DNA from: Streptomyces sp. NBC_00510
GTDB lineage: Bacteria; Actinomycetota; Actinomycetes; Streptomycetales; Streptomycetaceae
Assembly: GCA_036013505.1 (NCBI GenBank)
Contig: CP107851.1
Coordinates: forward strand, 6,842,501-6,906,500
DNA length: 64,000 nt
Direction: 5' to 3'
Both the position numbers and the translations under genes were made by a program. A model generated the notes under the pieces. That model was given only the letters and a program-made list of their open reading frames with translations, searched no databases and was not told the DNA's origin. This document shows, piece by piece, positions 9,523 through 17,769 of the stretch. Numbering within the stretch: the stretch's first letter is position 1; every line of letters starts with the position of its first letter.

Positions 9523-9543
9523 ATGAGCAAGCGAATGCGCTAG
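9523..9543 (+). CDS. Six-codon ORF immediately behind the SAM-IV aptamer
   Basis: ATG starts a peptide MSKRMR that ends at TAG. An AGAGGAG Shine-Dalgarno sequence ends eight bases upstream, directly behind the aptamer. That ribosome site lies in a small inverted repeat (GAGG-AGTT-CCTC). Two GC hairpins follow the stop (GGGCC...GGCCC and CGGGC-CTTC-GCCCG). Translation of this ORF may relay the riboswitch state to the downstream gene. It could also be a fortuitous frame. Confidence 0.5.
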   Translation: MSKRMR

Positions 9544-9659
9544 GGCCTTTCGGGCCCCCAGCCGTCCTACCCCTCCCCGGGCCTTCGCCCGTCGTGCCGA
9601 GGGCTGTTCCGTCATCACTGACGTCCCGTCACTCCCGCATGCTCCCAGGAGAGTTCGCC

Positions 9660-11054
9660 ATGTCGCTGCGCCCTGCCCTGCCCTCGTCCGTCCACACCGC
9701 GCTGCCCGTGCTCGGGCGCGACGTCCTCGTGCCGCTCGTGACCGGGGGCGAGGTCGGCTACGCCGCCCTCGACTACGCGGCCAGCGCGCCCGCCCTGCAG
9801 CGGGTCTGGGACGACGTGGCGGCCTACGCGCCGTACTACGGCAGCGTCCACCGGGGGGCCGGCTACCTCTCGCAGCTGTCGACGGACCTGTTCGAGCAGA
9901 GCCGGGCCACGGTCGCGGAGTTCCTCGGCTGCCGCCCCGACGACCAGGTGGTCTTCACCCGTTCGACCACCGACTCGCTGAACCTGCTGGCCGCCGCCGT
10001 ACCGGCCGGAACGAGCGTCTTCGTCTTCGAGACCGAGCACCACGCGTCCCTGCTTCCGTGGCGGAACGCCGACGTGACCTACCTGGGCGCCCCCCGCACC
10101 CCGGGGGAGGCCGTGGCGACGCTGGAGCGGGCACTGGCCGCCCGGGAGCCGTACGGACCGGCGCTGGTCTGCGTGACCGGGGCGTCCAACGTGACCGGCG
10201 AGCTGTGGCCGGTGCGGGAGCTGGCCGCGGCGGCCCACGCGCACGGTGCCCGGATCGTGCTGGACGCGGCGCAGCTGGCCCCGCACCACCCGGTGGACAT
10301 CGCCGAACTCGACGTGGACTGGGTGGCCTTCTCCGGGCACAAGCTGTACGCGCCGTTCGGCTCCGGTGTGCTCGCCGGCCGCGCCGACTGGCTGTGTGCG
10401 GCCGAGCCCTACCTGGCCGGGGGCGGCGCCTCGCGGCGGGTGGCCCGGCGCGCGGACGGCGGCGTGGACGTCGACTGGCACACCACGGCCGCCCGGCACG
10501 AGGCCGGCTCGCCCAACGTCATCGGCGCCTACGCGATCGCCTCGGCCTGCCGCGTGCTGACAGAGGCCGGGTTCGACCGGCTGGTCGAGCGCGAGCAGGC
10601 GCTGGTGGCACGGGTGCGGGCCGGACTGACCGAGGTGCCCGAGGTGAAGGTGCTGTCGCTGTTCGGCGACGACGCCCCCCGGGTCGGCGTCATCTCCTTC
10701 GTCGTCGAGGGCTGGAACAGCTCCCACTTCGCGGCGGCGCTCTCCGCCGAGTACGGGATCGGCGTCCGCGACGGCCTCTTCTGCGCGCACCCCCTGGTGC
10801 GCACCCTGCTCGGCGGCGCCGACCAGGAGCCGGGTGAGTGCGGTGCCCCCGACGCCGCCCCCGGCGAGCTCGCCGGGCCTTCGGCCGGGGGTGCCCCCAC
10901 GCTCAACGCCATCCGCGTCTCGTTCGGCGCGGGCACCCCGGACGAGCACGTGGAGCGCTTCGTCGCCGCGGTGCGGGAGCTCGTGGCGGACGGTGCCAAG
11001 TGGCGCTACCGCACCGAGGACGGCCGCTGCGTCCCGGACCGGGACCAGGCCTGA
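9660..11054 (+). CDS. Class V PLP-dependent aminotransferase, cysteine desulfurase-like
   Basis: This 464-residue fold-type I PLP enzyme belongs to the class V group (cysteine desulfurases, isopenicillin N epimerases and related enzymes). Recognisable features are the GxVHRGAGYLS segment, the TRSTTDSLN cofactor-phosphate loop, ETEHHA, the aspartate strand VLDAAQLAPH and the Schiff-base lysine in FSGHKLYAPFG. The ATG has an AGGAGAG ribosome site. Residues about 395-425 form a low-complexity Gly/Ala/Pro insertion not expected in the fold. The SAM-IV riboswitch upstream suggests a sulfur-containing substrate such as cysteine, but that is inference. Confidence 0.82.
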   Translation: MSLRPALPSSVHTALPVLGRDVLVPLVTGGEVGYAALDYAASAPALQRVWDDVAAYAPYYGSVHRGAGYLSQLSTDLFEQSRATVAEFLGCRPDDQVVFTRSTTDSLNLLAAAVPAGTSVFVFETEHHASLLPWRNADVTYLGAPRTPGEAVATLERALAAREPYGPALVCVTGASNVTGELWPVRELAAAAHAHGARIVLDAAQLAPHHPVDIAELDVDWVAFSGHKLYAPFGSGVLAGRADWLCAAEPYLAGGGASRRVARRADGGVDVDWHTTAARHEAGSPNVIGAYAIASACRVLTEAGFDRLVEREQALVARVRAGLTEVPEVKVLSLFGDDAPRVGVISFVVEGWNSSHFAAALSAEYGIGVRDGLFCAHPLVRTLLGGADQEPGECGAPDAAPGELAGPSAGGAPTLNAIRVSFGAGTPDEHVERFVAAVRELVADGAKWRYRTEDGRCVPDRDQA

Positions 11055-11101
11055 GCGGCCCGGCCCGGCCTGGCCCCGCAGCGCCGCGCCGGGCGGACGG
11101 G

Positions 11102-11383
11102 CTACGCGTCCAGGCCGATGGCGAAGGCCGTCTCCAGGTCGTGCTGGGAGTAGGTGCGGAAGGCCACGTGCGTGTCCGTGGCCTCGACACCGGGGATCTT
11201 GCTGATCCGGCCGGGGATGACGTCCGCGAGCTCGTCGTGCCGGGCCACCCGCACCATGGCGACCAGGTCGTACGTCCCCGTGACGGAGTAGACCTCGCTG
11301 ACGCTGTCGAGCGCGGCGATGGACTCCGCGATCTCGGGGATACGGTCGACGCTGGTCTTGATGAGCACGATCGCGGTGATCAC
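11102..11383 (-). CDS. Stand-alone Lrp/AsnC effector-binding (RAM) domain protein
   Basis: The 93 residues cover only the alpha-beta sandwich of Lrp/AsnC regulators (start VITAIVLIKTS, middle SVTGTYDLVAMVRV). There is no helix-turn-helix, so it cannot bind DNA by itself in the usual way. Such proteins assemble into rings and may bind amino acids or partner with full-length Lrp proteins. The GTG start overlaps the stop of the upstream rhomboid gene by four bases, indicating a two-gene operon. Function is unknown. Confidence 0.85.
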   Translation of the reverse strand: MITAIVLIKTSVDRIPEIAESIAALDSVSEVYSVTGTYDLVAMVRVARHDELADVIPGRISKIPGVEATDTHVAFRTYSQHDLETAFAIGLDA

Positions 11384-12159
11384 GGCTGTAGGTCTCCTTG
11401 GGTCGCCCTGGCTGCGGGCTCAAGCTTAGGCGTTGCGCGATAGCACACCCACGCGCACAGGAAGCCGAAGACGAAGCCCGTGATGTGGGCGAGGTAGGCC
11501 ACCCCGGGACCGGTCTGCTGGATCTCGCCGGCGAGCCACTGGAGGACGAACCAGAAGATCAGCACCATCCAGGCCGGGAAGCGCAGCGGCAGGAAGAAGA
11601 GGAAGGGGAAGACACTGGTGACCCGGGCCTTGGGGTAGAGGTAGAGGTACGCGCCGAGCACCCCGGAGATCGCGCCGGACGCGCCGACCAGGGTCTGGGT
11701 GGAGGAGGCGTGTCCCAGCGCGTAGCCGTACGTCGCCAGGTAGCCCGAGACGACGTAGAAGAGCAGGAACCGGAAGCGGCCCATGCGGTTCTCGACGTTG
11801 TCGCCGAAGACCCAGAGGAACAGCATGTTGCCGAGCAGGTGGACCCAACTGCCGTGGACGAACAGTGCGGTGAGCACCGACACGAACGGCGAGGTGGCGA
11901 AGGACCCCAGCGGCGGGCAGTCCGCCGGCATCGGCACCTGCGCCAGGGGGATCCGGCCGTGCCAGAGCTCGGCGGGGATGACACCCCAGCGGGCGAAGTA
12001 CGTCGCCTGGGCGCACACCTGATCGTGGCCCATGCCGTACATGTAGTTGAGCCCGGAGGACGGGCTGATGAGGAAGAGCAACGCGCACAGCCCGATCAGG
12101 GCGTACGTGACCACGGGTGTGCGGTGGACGGGGTTCTTGTCGTACACCGGGATGACCAT
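11380..12159 (-). CDS. Rhomboid-family intramembrane serine protease
   Basis: The 259-residue membrane protein has the rhomboid layout of six or seven hydrophobic helices. The catalytic serine lies in GASGAISG, the catalytic histidine in AHITGFVFG, and the helix-2 motif FVHGSWVHLLGNMLFLWVFG carries the conserved HxxxN. A long L1-type loop (residues 40-90) includes two Cys residues. ATG 12159 is the first start that gives the usual short cytoplasmic N-terminus. It is co-transcribed with the Lrp-domain protein. Substrates are unknown. Confidence 0.9.
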   Translation of the reverse strand: MVIPVYDKNPVHRTPVVTYALIGLCALLFLISPSSGLNYMYGMGHDQVCAQATYFARWGVIPAELWHGRIPLAQVPMPADCPPLGSFATSPFVSVLTALFVHGSWVHLLGNMLFLWVFGDNVENRMGRFRFLLFYVVSGYLATYGYALGHASSTQTLVGASGAISGVLGAYLYLYPKARVTSVFPFLFFLPLRFPAWMVLIFWFVLQWLAGEIQQTGPGVAYLAHITGFVFGFLCAWVCYRATPKLEPAARATQGDLQP

Positions 12160-12273
12160 GGACCGATCATGACGGAACGGGCGTAACGGTCGTGGGGTGC
12201 CTCGCCGCAGCGCGGGGGACCACCGAGGCCGTAGGGTGACCGGAACGCATCCGCGCGACCGAGGAGACGACCG

Positions 12274-12525
12274 ATGCCGGTGCCCCTGCCGACCGCCACG
12301 ACCCGCTGGCGTTGCTCCCTGTGCGGCAATCTGACCCGGTTCGACGTCACCCGCTCCAGCAAGGTCGTCGAGTACGTCCACCTGGACCTGGCGGGCGAGC
12401 CCACGGTCGAGGAGCGCGAGGTGCTCAGCGAGTCCGTGGAGTCGGTGCGCTGCCGCTGGTGCAACGCCGTGGACCAGGTCGAGCTGGTCGACCGCCCCGG
12501 TGCGGCGGCGGCGACGCAGGCCTGA
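12274..12525 (+). CDS. Small zinc-ribbon-like protein
   Basis: This 83-residue hypothetical protein has two CxxC pairs, WRCSLCGN near residue 15 and VRCRWCNA near residue 60, spaced like a zinc ribbon. A GAGGAGA ribosome site precedes the ATG. It diverges from the rhomboid gene and lies just upstream of the NYN-domain gene, with about 90 bases between. I recall it as conserved in Streptomyces without known function. Nucleic-acid or protein binding is plausible. Confidence 0.75.
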   Translation: MPVPLPTATTRWRCSLCGNLTRFDVTRSSKVVEYVHLDLAGEPTVEEREVLSESVESVRCRWCNAVDQVELVDRPGAAAATQA

Positions 12526-12614
12526 GCGCCGCCGGGGACAATAGAAGAATGCGGCGCGGCCAGAGAGGTTGAAGGAGGCCGGGGAGGCGCCCACGGACTG
12601 GACGGGAGTGACGG

Positions 12615-14018
12615 GTGGACGGGACCGGCGGTAACCCGGGCCGCGGCGACGAAGCGGCCGCGCCCGAGGCTACGGCTGCGCCGGAGGAGTCCGTCCACGG
12701 CGAGGCGCTGGACCGACCGCTGCCCGAGGGCGTACGGCACCGCGTGGTCGCCCTGGCGGCGGAGGCGTTCGGCGGGCTGACCCCGGGCGAGCTTCCCGCG
12801 GTGCTGCGCCCGTACGCCCGGTTCACCCCGAGCCGTCGCGCCAAGTTCGCCGCCACCGCGCTCGCCACGGCCCTGGAGGGCGACCCGTCCTTCCGGCAGC
12901 GGGTGGGCGCACGGCTGCGCGAGTCCGAGCCCGACCTGTGCGATGCGCTGGACGCCGGCACCCCGCCCCCCGCGGTCGACCCGCTGGACGTGGCGGCCGC
13001 CGCGTACCTGCTGCGTCCCGCGGGCTGGGCCAAGCTGGTGGCCGCCGCGGGCGAGGAGGCGCAGCGGGTCAGCGCCGAACGGGCGGGCGAGGAAACGCAG
13101 CGCGAGCTGCGGCAGCTGAAGGTGGAACTGGACGAGGCCCGCGCGCAGGCGCGTACCGAGGGCATGCGGGTCCGCACCGAGCTGGAGGCGGCCCGCAAGG
13201 AGGCCGAGTCGCTGCAGCGCAAGCTGCGCAGCGCGGCGAGCGACGTGAAGCGGGCCGAGGCGGCGCTGCGCAAGGTCGAGGCCGAACTGGACGAGACCCG
13301 CGCGGCCGCGGCCGCGGAGAAGACGTCGGCCGACGGCGAGGCCCGCCGGCTGCGGGCCCGGCTCGCGGAGGCCGAGCAGGCCGTGGAGGCGTCCCGCCGG
13401 GCGGCCCGGGAGGGCCGCAGCACCGAGGACATGCGGCTGCGCCTGCTGCTGGACACCGTGCTCGACGCCGCCTCGGGACTGCGCCGGGAGCTCGCGCTGC
13501 CGCCGCGCGACACCCTGGGCGCCCGGCCCGCGGACACCGTCGACGCGGTCACGCCGGGGGCGATCAGCCCCAAGGACATCGCGCGGCGCGCCCTGTCCGA
13601 GGACGACCCGGCGCTGCTGGACCAGCTGCTGGCGCTGCCCCAGTCCCATCTGGTGGTCGACGGCTACAACGTGACCAAGACCGGCTATCCGGCGCTGCCG
13701 TTGGAGAAGCAGCGGCTGCGGCTGCTGGGCGGCCTGGCCGTGCTGGCGGCGCAGAGCGGTTCCGAGGTCACCTGCGTCTTCGACGGTGCCGATCTGGACG
13801 CCCCGGTGCTGCTGGCACCGCCGCGCGGGGTCCGGGTGCTGTTCAGCAAGGCCGGTGAGACGGCGGACGAGTTGATCCGGCGTCTGGTTCGGGCGGAACC
13901 TCCCGGTCGTCCGATTGTGGTGGTTTCTTCCGATCGCGAAGTTGCTGACGGTGTGGCCCGTGTCGGCGCCCGCCCGGTCGCATCCACCTTGCTGCTGAAG
14001 CGACTTGCCCGGGTGTGA
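12615..14018 (+). CDS. NYN-domain (YacP/PIN-like) putative ribonuclease with coiled coil
   Basis: The 467-residue protein has an acidic Ala/Pro N-terminus, a helical region, and a long heptad-rich coiled coil at about residues 150-275 (REL.QLKVELDEA, ESLQRKLRSAASDVKRAEAAL). A NYN/YacP nuclease-like domain starts at about 340 (LVVDGYNVTKTGYP, CVFDGADL, VVSSDREVADG). The three conserved acidic positions of the fold are present. It is probably an RNA-processing endonuclease that oligomerises through the coiled coil. The GTG start has a weak ribosome site. Confidence 0.8.
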   Translation: MDGTGGNPGRGDEAAAPEATAAPEESVHGEALDRPLPEGVRHRVVALAAEAFGGLTPGELPAVLRPYARFTPSRRAKFAATALATALEGDPSFRQRVGARLRESEPDLCDALDAGTPPPAVDPLDVAAAAYLLRPAGWAKLVAAAGEEAQRVSAERAGEETQRELRQLKVELDEARAQARTEGMRVRTELEAARKEAESLQRKLRSAASDVKRAEAALRKVEAELDETRAAAAAEKTSADGEARRLRARLAEAEQAVEASRRAAREGRSTEDMRLRLLLDTVLDAASGLRRELALPPRDTLGARPADTVDAVTPGAISPKDIARRALSEDDPALLDQLLALPQSHLVVDGYNVTKTGYPALPLEKQRLRLLGGLAVLAAQSGSEVTCVFDGADLDAPVLLAPPRGVRVLFSKAGETADELIRRLVRAEPPGRPIVVVSSDREVADGVARVGARPVASTLLLKRLARV

Positions 14019-14138
14019 CCTGGAGCACACCGTGGGGCGTGTGGGGCGCTTTTCGGGGACGCAGCGTCAACTCGTCATCACTGCACGTGCGATGTATGTA
14101 AAGAAAACGCTGCCGAGCGACTTTTTTTCTTCAGGGAT

Positions 14139-14168
14139 TTGATCCGATCACAAGATGGTCACTAGGGT
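14139..14168 (+). promoter_or_regulatory. Vegetative-type promoter for the first NlpC/P60 gene
   Basis: TTGATC (14139-14144) and TAGGGT (14163-14168) are 18 bases apart, a good HrdB-type match. It lies in an AT-rich patch with a run of seven T residues just upstream. The predicted start of transcription is near 14175. Confidence 0.55.
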
Positions 14169-14174
14169 CGTGCC

Positions 14175-14333
14175 TCGAACCTCTGCCCAGTCGATCATCC
14201 AGTCCGGATGGCGGCGGAGGTCCCGCCGATCTGAAGTGCCGTGCGTACGACGGGGGACGCCGACGCTTGGAGCCGGGGAACGTGGTTCCCGATGCATGCG
14301 GCAGGCGGCTGGAGGAAGAAGGAGCTCGCCCGA
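14175..14333 (+). other. Long structured 5' untranslated leader of the NlpC/P60 gene
   Basis: The 315 bases between the NYN gene and the hydrolase hold no gene; about 160 of them should be transcribed as leader. Inverted repeats include GGCGG...CCGCC (about 14211-14229) and GGGAAC-GTG-GTTCCC (14276-14290). An in-frame ATG at 14241 would give a poor signal peptide. A cyclic di-AMP riboswitch was considered because such leaders precede other Streptomyces wall hydrolases. The conserved GGTGAAT and ACAGCT-type blocks are absent. Confidence 0.4.
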
Positions 14334-15359
14334 GTGGCGTCCCACCGTCGTCCCAAGCAGGCCAGTCGCACACGTGTCACCGTGCTCACCGCGACCGCCG
14401 CCGCAGCCGTCGCCCTGTCCGCGCAGGCCGCCCAGGCCGCGCCGGCCAAGCCGTCCGTCAAGAGCGTCAAGGCCAAGGTCGACGGTCTCTACGAGCAGGC
14501 CGAGCAGGCGACCGAGAAGTTCAACGGCGCCAAGGAGAAGCAGCAGAAGCTGCAGAAGCAGGTCGAGGACCTGCAGGACGAGGTGGCCCGCGAGCAGTCG
14601 GAGCTCAACGACCTCCAGGACGACCTCGGCACCCTGGCCAGCGCCCAGTACCGCAGCGGCGGCATCGACCCGACGCTCCAGCTCTTCCTCTCCGCCGACC
14701 CGGACACCTACCTCGACAAGGCGTCCACCCTCGACCAGCTGAGCACCAAGCAGGCCGAGGCGCTCCAGCAGATCGCGGAGAAGAAGCGCACCCTCAACCA
14801 GCAGAAGGCGGAGGCCGCGAGCAAGCTCAACGAGCTCGACGAGACCCGCACCGAGCTGGGCAAGAAGAAGAAGGAAGTCCAGGCGAAGCTCGCCGAGGCG
14901 CAGAAGCTCCTCAACTCGCTGACCGCCTCCCAGCGCGCTTCCCTCGCCGCCGCCGACGCCCGCGCCAACCGCTCCAACGAGCGCGTCGACCTGGGCAACG
15001 TCGCGCCGGCCTCCTCGCTCGCCGCCGCCGCCCTCTCGGCCGCCCAGAGCAAGATCGGTTCGCCGTACGTCTACGGCGCCACCGGCCCGAGCTCCTTCGA
15101 CTGCTCCGGCCTCACCTCCTGGGCCTACGCCCAGGCCGGCGCCTCGATACCGCGCACCTCCCAGTCCCAGGCCAACGCGGGCACGCGGCTGTCGATGAGC
15201 CAGCTCGCGCCCGGCGACCTCGTCATCTTCTACGGCGACCAGCACCACGTGGCCCTGTACGCGGGCAACGGCATGGTCCTGCACGCGCCGCGCACCGGCA
15301 CGGTCGTGCGCTACGAGTCCATCAACAACATGCCGTTCCAGTTCGGCGTCCGGATCTGA
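14334..15359 (+). CDS. Secreted NlpC/P60 peptidoglycan hydrolase, copy 1
   Basis: This 341-residue exported endopeptidase probably cleaves stem peptides in the cell wall. A basic N-terminus and an Ala-rich signal peptide (to about AQAAQA) are followed by a long coiled coil (residues 45-210, Lys/Gln/Glu-rich). A C-terminal NlpC/P60 domain carries the catalytic Cys in FDCSGLTSWAY, a His in QHHVALYAG and a third polar residue in VLHAPRTG. GTG 14334 has an AAGGAG ribosome site nine bases upstream, which decides the start. The layout matches RipA-like hydrolases with an autoinhibitory coiled coil. It is paralogous to the next gene. Confidence 0.92.
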   Translation: MASHRRPKQASRTRVTVLTATAAAAVALSAQAAQAAPAKPSVKSVKAKVDGLYEQAEQATEKFNGAKEKQQKLQKQVEDLQDEVAREQSELNDLQDDLGTLASAQYRSGGIDPTLQLFLSADPDTYLDKASTLDQLSTKQAEALQQIAEKKRTLNQQKAEAASKLNELDETRTELGKKKKEVQAKLAEAQKLLNSLTASQRASLAAADARANRSNERVDLGNVAPASSLAAAALSAAQSKIGSPYVYGATGPSSFDCSGLTSWAYAQAGASIPRTSQSQANAGTRLSMSQLAPGDLVIFYGDQHHVALYAGNGMVLHAPRTGTVVRYESINNMPFQFGVRI

Positions 15360-15468
15360 CCGGCAGCGCCGACGCCCGTTGAACCTATCGGGTGATCTCG
15401 TACGGTGACGGTCCGGCGGTGACCTGCGCAAGCGGAGTCCCGCCCGGCCGCCCGGCGGTACCCGGTCT

Positions 15469-15504
15469 TTGAACTCCCCGTGTCCGGCTGACTACTGTCA
15501 GCCG
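15469..15504 (+). promoter_or_regulatory. Promoter with an inverted repeat over its -10 region
   Basis: TTGAAC (15469-15474) and TACTGT (15493-15498) are spaced 18 bases, and the -10 ends eight bases before GTG 15507, so the mRNA is probably leaderless. A perfect repeat CGGCTGAC-TACT-GTCAGCCG (15485-15504) covers the -10, as a repressor operator would. No Shine-Dalgarno sequence is present. Confidence 0.55.
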
Positions 15505-15506
15505 AC

Positions 15507-16562
15507 GTGCCATCTCATCGACGCATCCCGCAGCCCGGCCGGGCCCCGCGTACCTCCAGGGCCACGGTCCTGACGGCGGCGGCCACGGCCGCCGCCGCGA
15601 TGGCGGGCGCGGCCGGCACCGCGCAGACGGCCGCCGCCGACCCGGCGGACACCTCCGTCGATGTCGCGGCCCGCATCGACCACCTCTACACCCAGGCCGA
15701 ACGGGCCACCGAGCAGTTCAACGCCGCCCGTGAGAACACCCAGCGGCTCCGGCGCGAGGTGGAGGTGCTCCAGGACCGGGCCGCGCGCGGCCAGGAGCGG
15801 GTCAACCGGCTCCGCGACGACCTCGGCACGTTCGCCGGGGCCCAGTACCGCGGCGGGGGAGTGGACCCCACCCTCGCCCTGCTGCTCTCTCCCGACCCCG
15901 CGACCTACCTCGACCGGGCCGCCACCCTCGACCGGATCAGCAGCCGTGGCGACGCGCGGCTGGGCGAACTCCGGTCCGCCCAGCGGTTCCTGGACCAGGA
16001 ACGCTCCCGGGCCACCGAACGGCTCGACGAGCTCGAGCGGGCCCGCACCAGCCTCACGGCCCGCAAGAAGGCCGTGCAGCGCAAGCTGATGGCGGCCGCC
16101 CGCCTGGTCAACTCCCTCTCCCCGGAGGATCGGGCCCGGCTCGCCCGCCGCCTGGAGGCCCGTGCCTCCCGTTCCGGTCGCACGGTCGACATCCCCGACC
16201 TCGGCCCCCTGTCCGTACGCGCCGCGACGGCCGTCGCCGCCGCGCGCTCCGCCGTCGGCGCCCCCTACGTGTGGGGTGCCACCGGCCCCGGCTCCTTCGA
16301 CTGCTCCGGCCTGATGGTCTGGGCGTACCGCCAGGCCGGCGTGGGCCTGCCCCGTACCTCCCAGGCCCAGCTGCACGCCGGGCGGCACGTGCCGCTCGGC
16401 CAGGCCCGCCCCGGCGACCTGGTCATCTACCGCGGCGACGCCAGTCACGTCGCCATGTACGTCGGCGACGGCCAGGTCATCCACGCCCCCTACCCCGGCG
16501 CCCGGGTCCGCTACGACCCCGTCGCCATGCTGCCGATCTCGGCGGTGACCCGGCCCGCGTGA
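15507..16562 (+). CDS. Secreted NlpC/P60 peptidoglycan hydrolase, copy 2
   Basis: This 351-residue exported hydrolase is built like its upstream neighbour: signal peptide, coiled coil (about 50-215) and NlpC/P60 domain. Its catalytic Cys is in FDCSGLMVWAY and its His in ASHVAMYVGDG. Segments such as LYTQAERATEQFNAARE and SFDCSGL align closely with copy 1, so this is a tandem duplication. The coiled coil is Arg-rich where copy 1 is Lys-rich, showing long divergence. It begins at a GTG directly behind a -10 hexamer. A 147-base gap separates the copies, and each has its own promoter. Confidence 0.92.
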   Translation: MPSHRRIPQPGRAPRTSRATVLTAAATAAAAMAGAAGTAQTAAADPADTSVDVAARIDHLYTQAERATEQFNAARENTQRLRREVEVLQDRAARGQERVNRLRDDLGTFAGAQYRGGGVDPTLALLLSPDPATYLDRAATLDRISSRGDARLGELRSAQRFLDQERSRATERLDELERARTSLTARKKAVQRKLMAAARLVNSLSPEDRARLARRLEARASRSGRTVDIPDLGPLSVRAATAVAAARSAVGAPYVWGATGPGSFDCSGLMVWAYRQAGVGLPRTSQAQLHAGRHVPLGQARPGDLVIYRGDASHVAMYVGDGQVIHAPYPGARVRYDPVAMLPISAVTRPA

Positions 16563-16593
16563 CCGCCCCCGCCGGGACCGTACGATCGGCGGC

Positions 16594-17769
16594 GTGGCCC
16601 TCTTCCGCTCGCCGACCCGCGCCGTGGCCGCCGCGCTGTGCTGCGCGGCGGTGCTGCTCGCGGGCTGCGGACCCGCGGGCGACGGGGCGGCGGAGCACGG
16701 GGGGCCCGGGGACCCGGTCGTCCGGCAGCTGCTGGAGCGGCGGGCCGACGCGGTCCTGGGGCACGACGAGAAGGCGTACCTGGCCGATGTGACGCCCGCC
16801 CGGCACGCCGCCGAGCGCCAGGTCTTCCGCAACCTGGAGGAGCTCCCGCTCGCCTCCTGGTCGTACCGGCTGGTCTCCACCGAGGGCGCGGACCCGGTGA
16901 CCGCCCGCGTCCAGCTGCGCTACCGCCTGGGGGGCTACGACAGCACCCCGGTCACCACCGACGAGTCCCTGCTGCTGCGCGCGGACGGCGCCGGACGTTG
17001 GCGGGTGGCCGGCGACGGCGACCCCGGCGGCCTGCTGTGGGAACAGGGCCCGCTGCGCGTCGTCCGCGGCAGCCACAGCCTCGTCCTCGGCACCGGCGAC
17101 CGGGCGGAACTGGCCGGGTACGCCGCCGACGCGGACCGGGCCGTCCCGCAGGTGCGGCGGGCCTGGGGCGGGCAGGGCTGGACCGGGCGGGTGGTGCTGG
17201 AAGTGCCGTCCTCGCTGCGGCGGATGGGACAGCTCCTGGACGCCCCGGCGGAGACGTACGCGGGCGTCGCGGCCGTCACCACCGGGGAGGTCGGCGGCAG
17301 CGGCACCGCGCCCGCCGGACGCGTCATCGTCAACCCCGAGGCCTTCGCCGGGCTGTCGGCCTTCGGCCGTCAGGTCGTGCTCACCCACGAGACCACCCAC
17401 GTCGCCACGCGCGCCGTGACGACCTCCCGCACCCCGCTGTGGCTCTCCGAGGGCTTCGCCGACTGGGTCGCCTACCGGGACTCCGGCCGTACGGCGGCGA
17501 GCCTGGCACCCGAGCTGCGCCGGGACGTCACGGCCTCGGGGCCGCCCGGACACCTCCCCGCGGACGCCGACTTCGCGCCCGGCGCGCCCGCGCAGGCCCA
17601 GGCGTACGAGGGCGCCTGGCTGGCCTGCCGGTTCATCGCCGACACCTGGGGCGCCGATCGGCTGGTCGCGCTGTACCGTTCCCATGCGGATCTGCGCGGC
17701 ACGCTCGGCATCGACGAGGACGCCCTCACCGAGCGCTGGCGGGCCTACGTCAAGGGGGAGTTGGGATGA
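16594..17769 (+). CDS. Lipoprotein with a gluzincin-type metallopeptidase motif (peptidase MA-like)
   Basis: The 391-residue protein has a signal peptide ending in a lipobox (LLAGC), so it should be anchored on the outer face of the membrane. Residues about 30-160 resemble an NTF2-like or stress-type domain. The C-terminal part holds HETTHVATR, followed by the third zinc ligand in LSEGFADWVAYR, a gluzincin arrangement. A TACGAT hexamer ends seven bases before the GTG, suggesting a leaderless mRNA. The stop overlaps the M48 protease start through ATGA. Substrate is unknown. Confidence 0.8.
   Translation: MALFRSPTRAVAAALCCAAVLLAGCGPAGDGAAEHGGPGDPVVRQLLERRADAVLGHDEKAYLADVTPARHAAERQVFRNLEELPLASWSYRLVSTEGADPVTARVQLRYRLGGYDSTPVTTDESLLLRADGAGRWRVAGDGDPGGLLWEQGPLRVVRGSHSLVLGTGDRAELAGYAADADRAVPQVRRAWGGQGWTGRVVLEVPSSLRRMGQLLDAPAETYAGVAAVTTGEVGGSGTAPAGRVIVNPEAFAGLSAFGRQVVLTHETTHVATRAVTTSRTPLWLSEGFADWVAYRDSGRTAASLAPELRRDVTASGPPGHLPADADFAPGAPAQAQAYEGAWLACRFIADTWGADRLVALYRSHADLRGTLGIDEDALTERWRAYVKGELG

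Noticed and set aside
14175-14333. Cyclic di-AMP (ydaO) riboswitch before the NlpC/P60 gene
   Set aside because: The CGGGGGAC block and an AGGAAGAAGGAG end resemble it, but the GGTGAAT and ACAGCT-type core blocks are missing.
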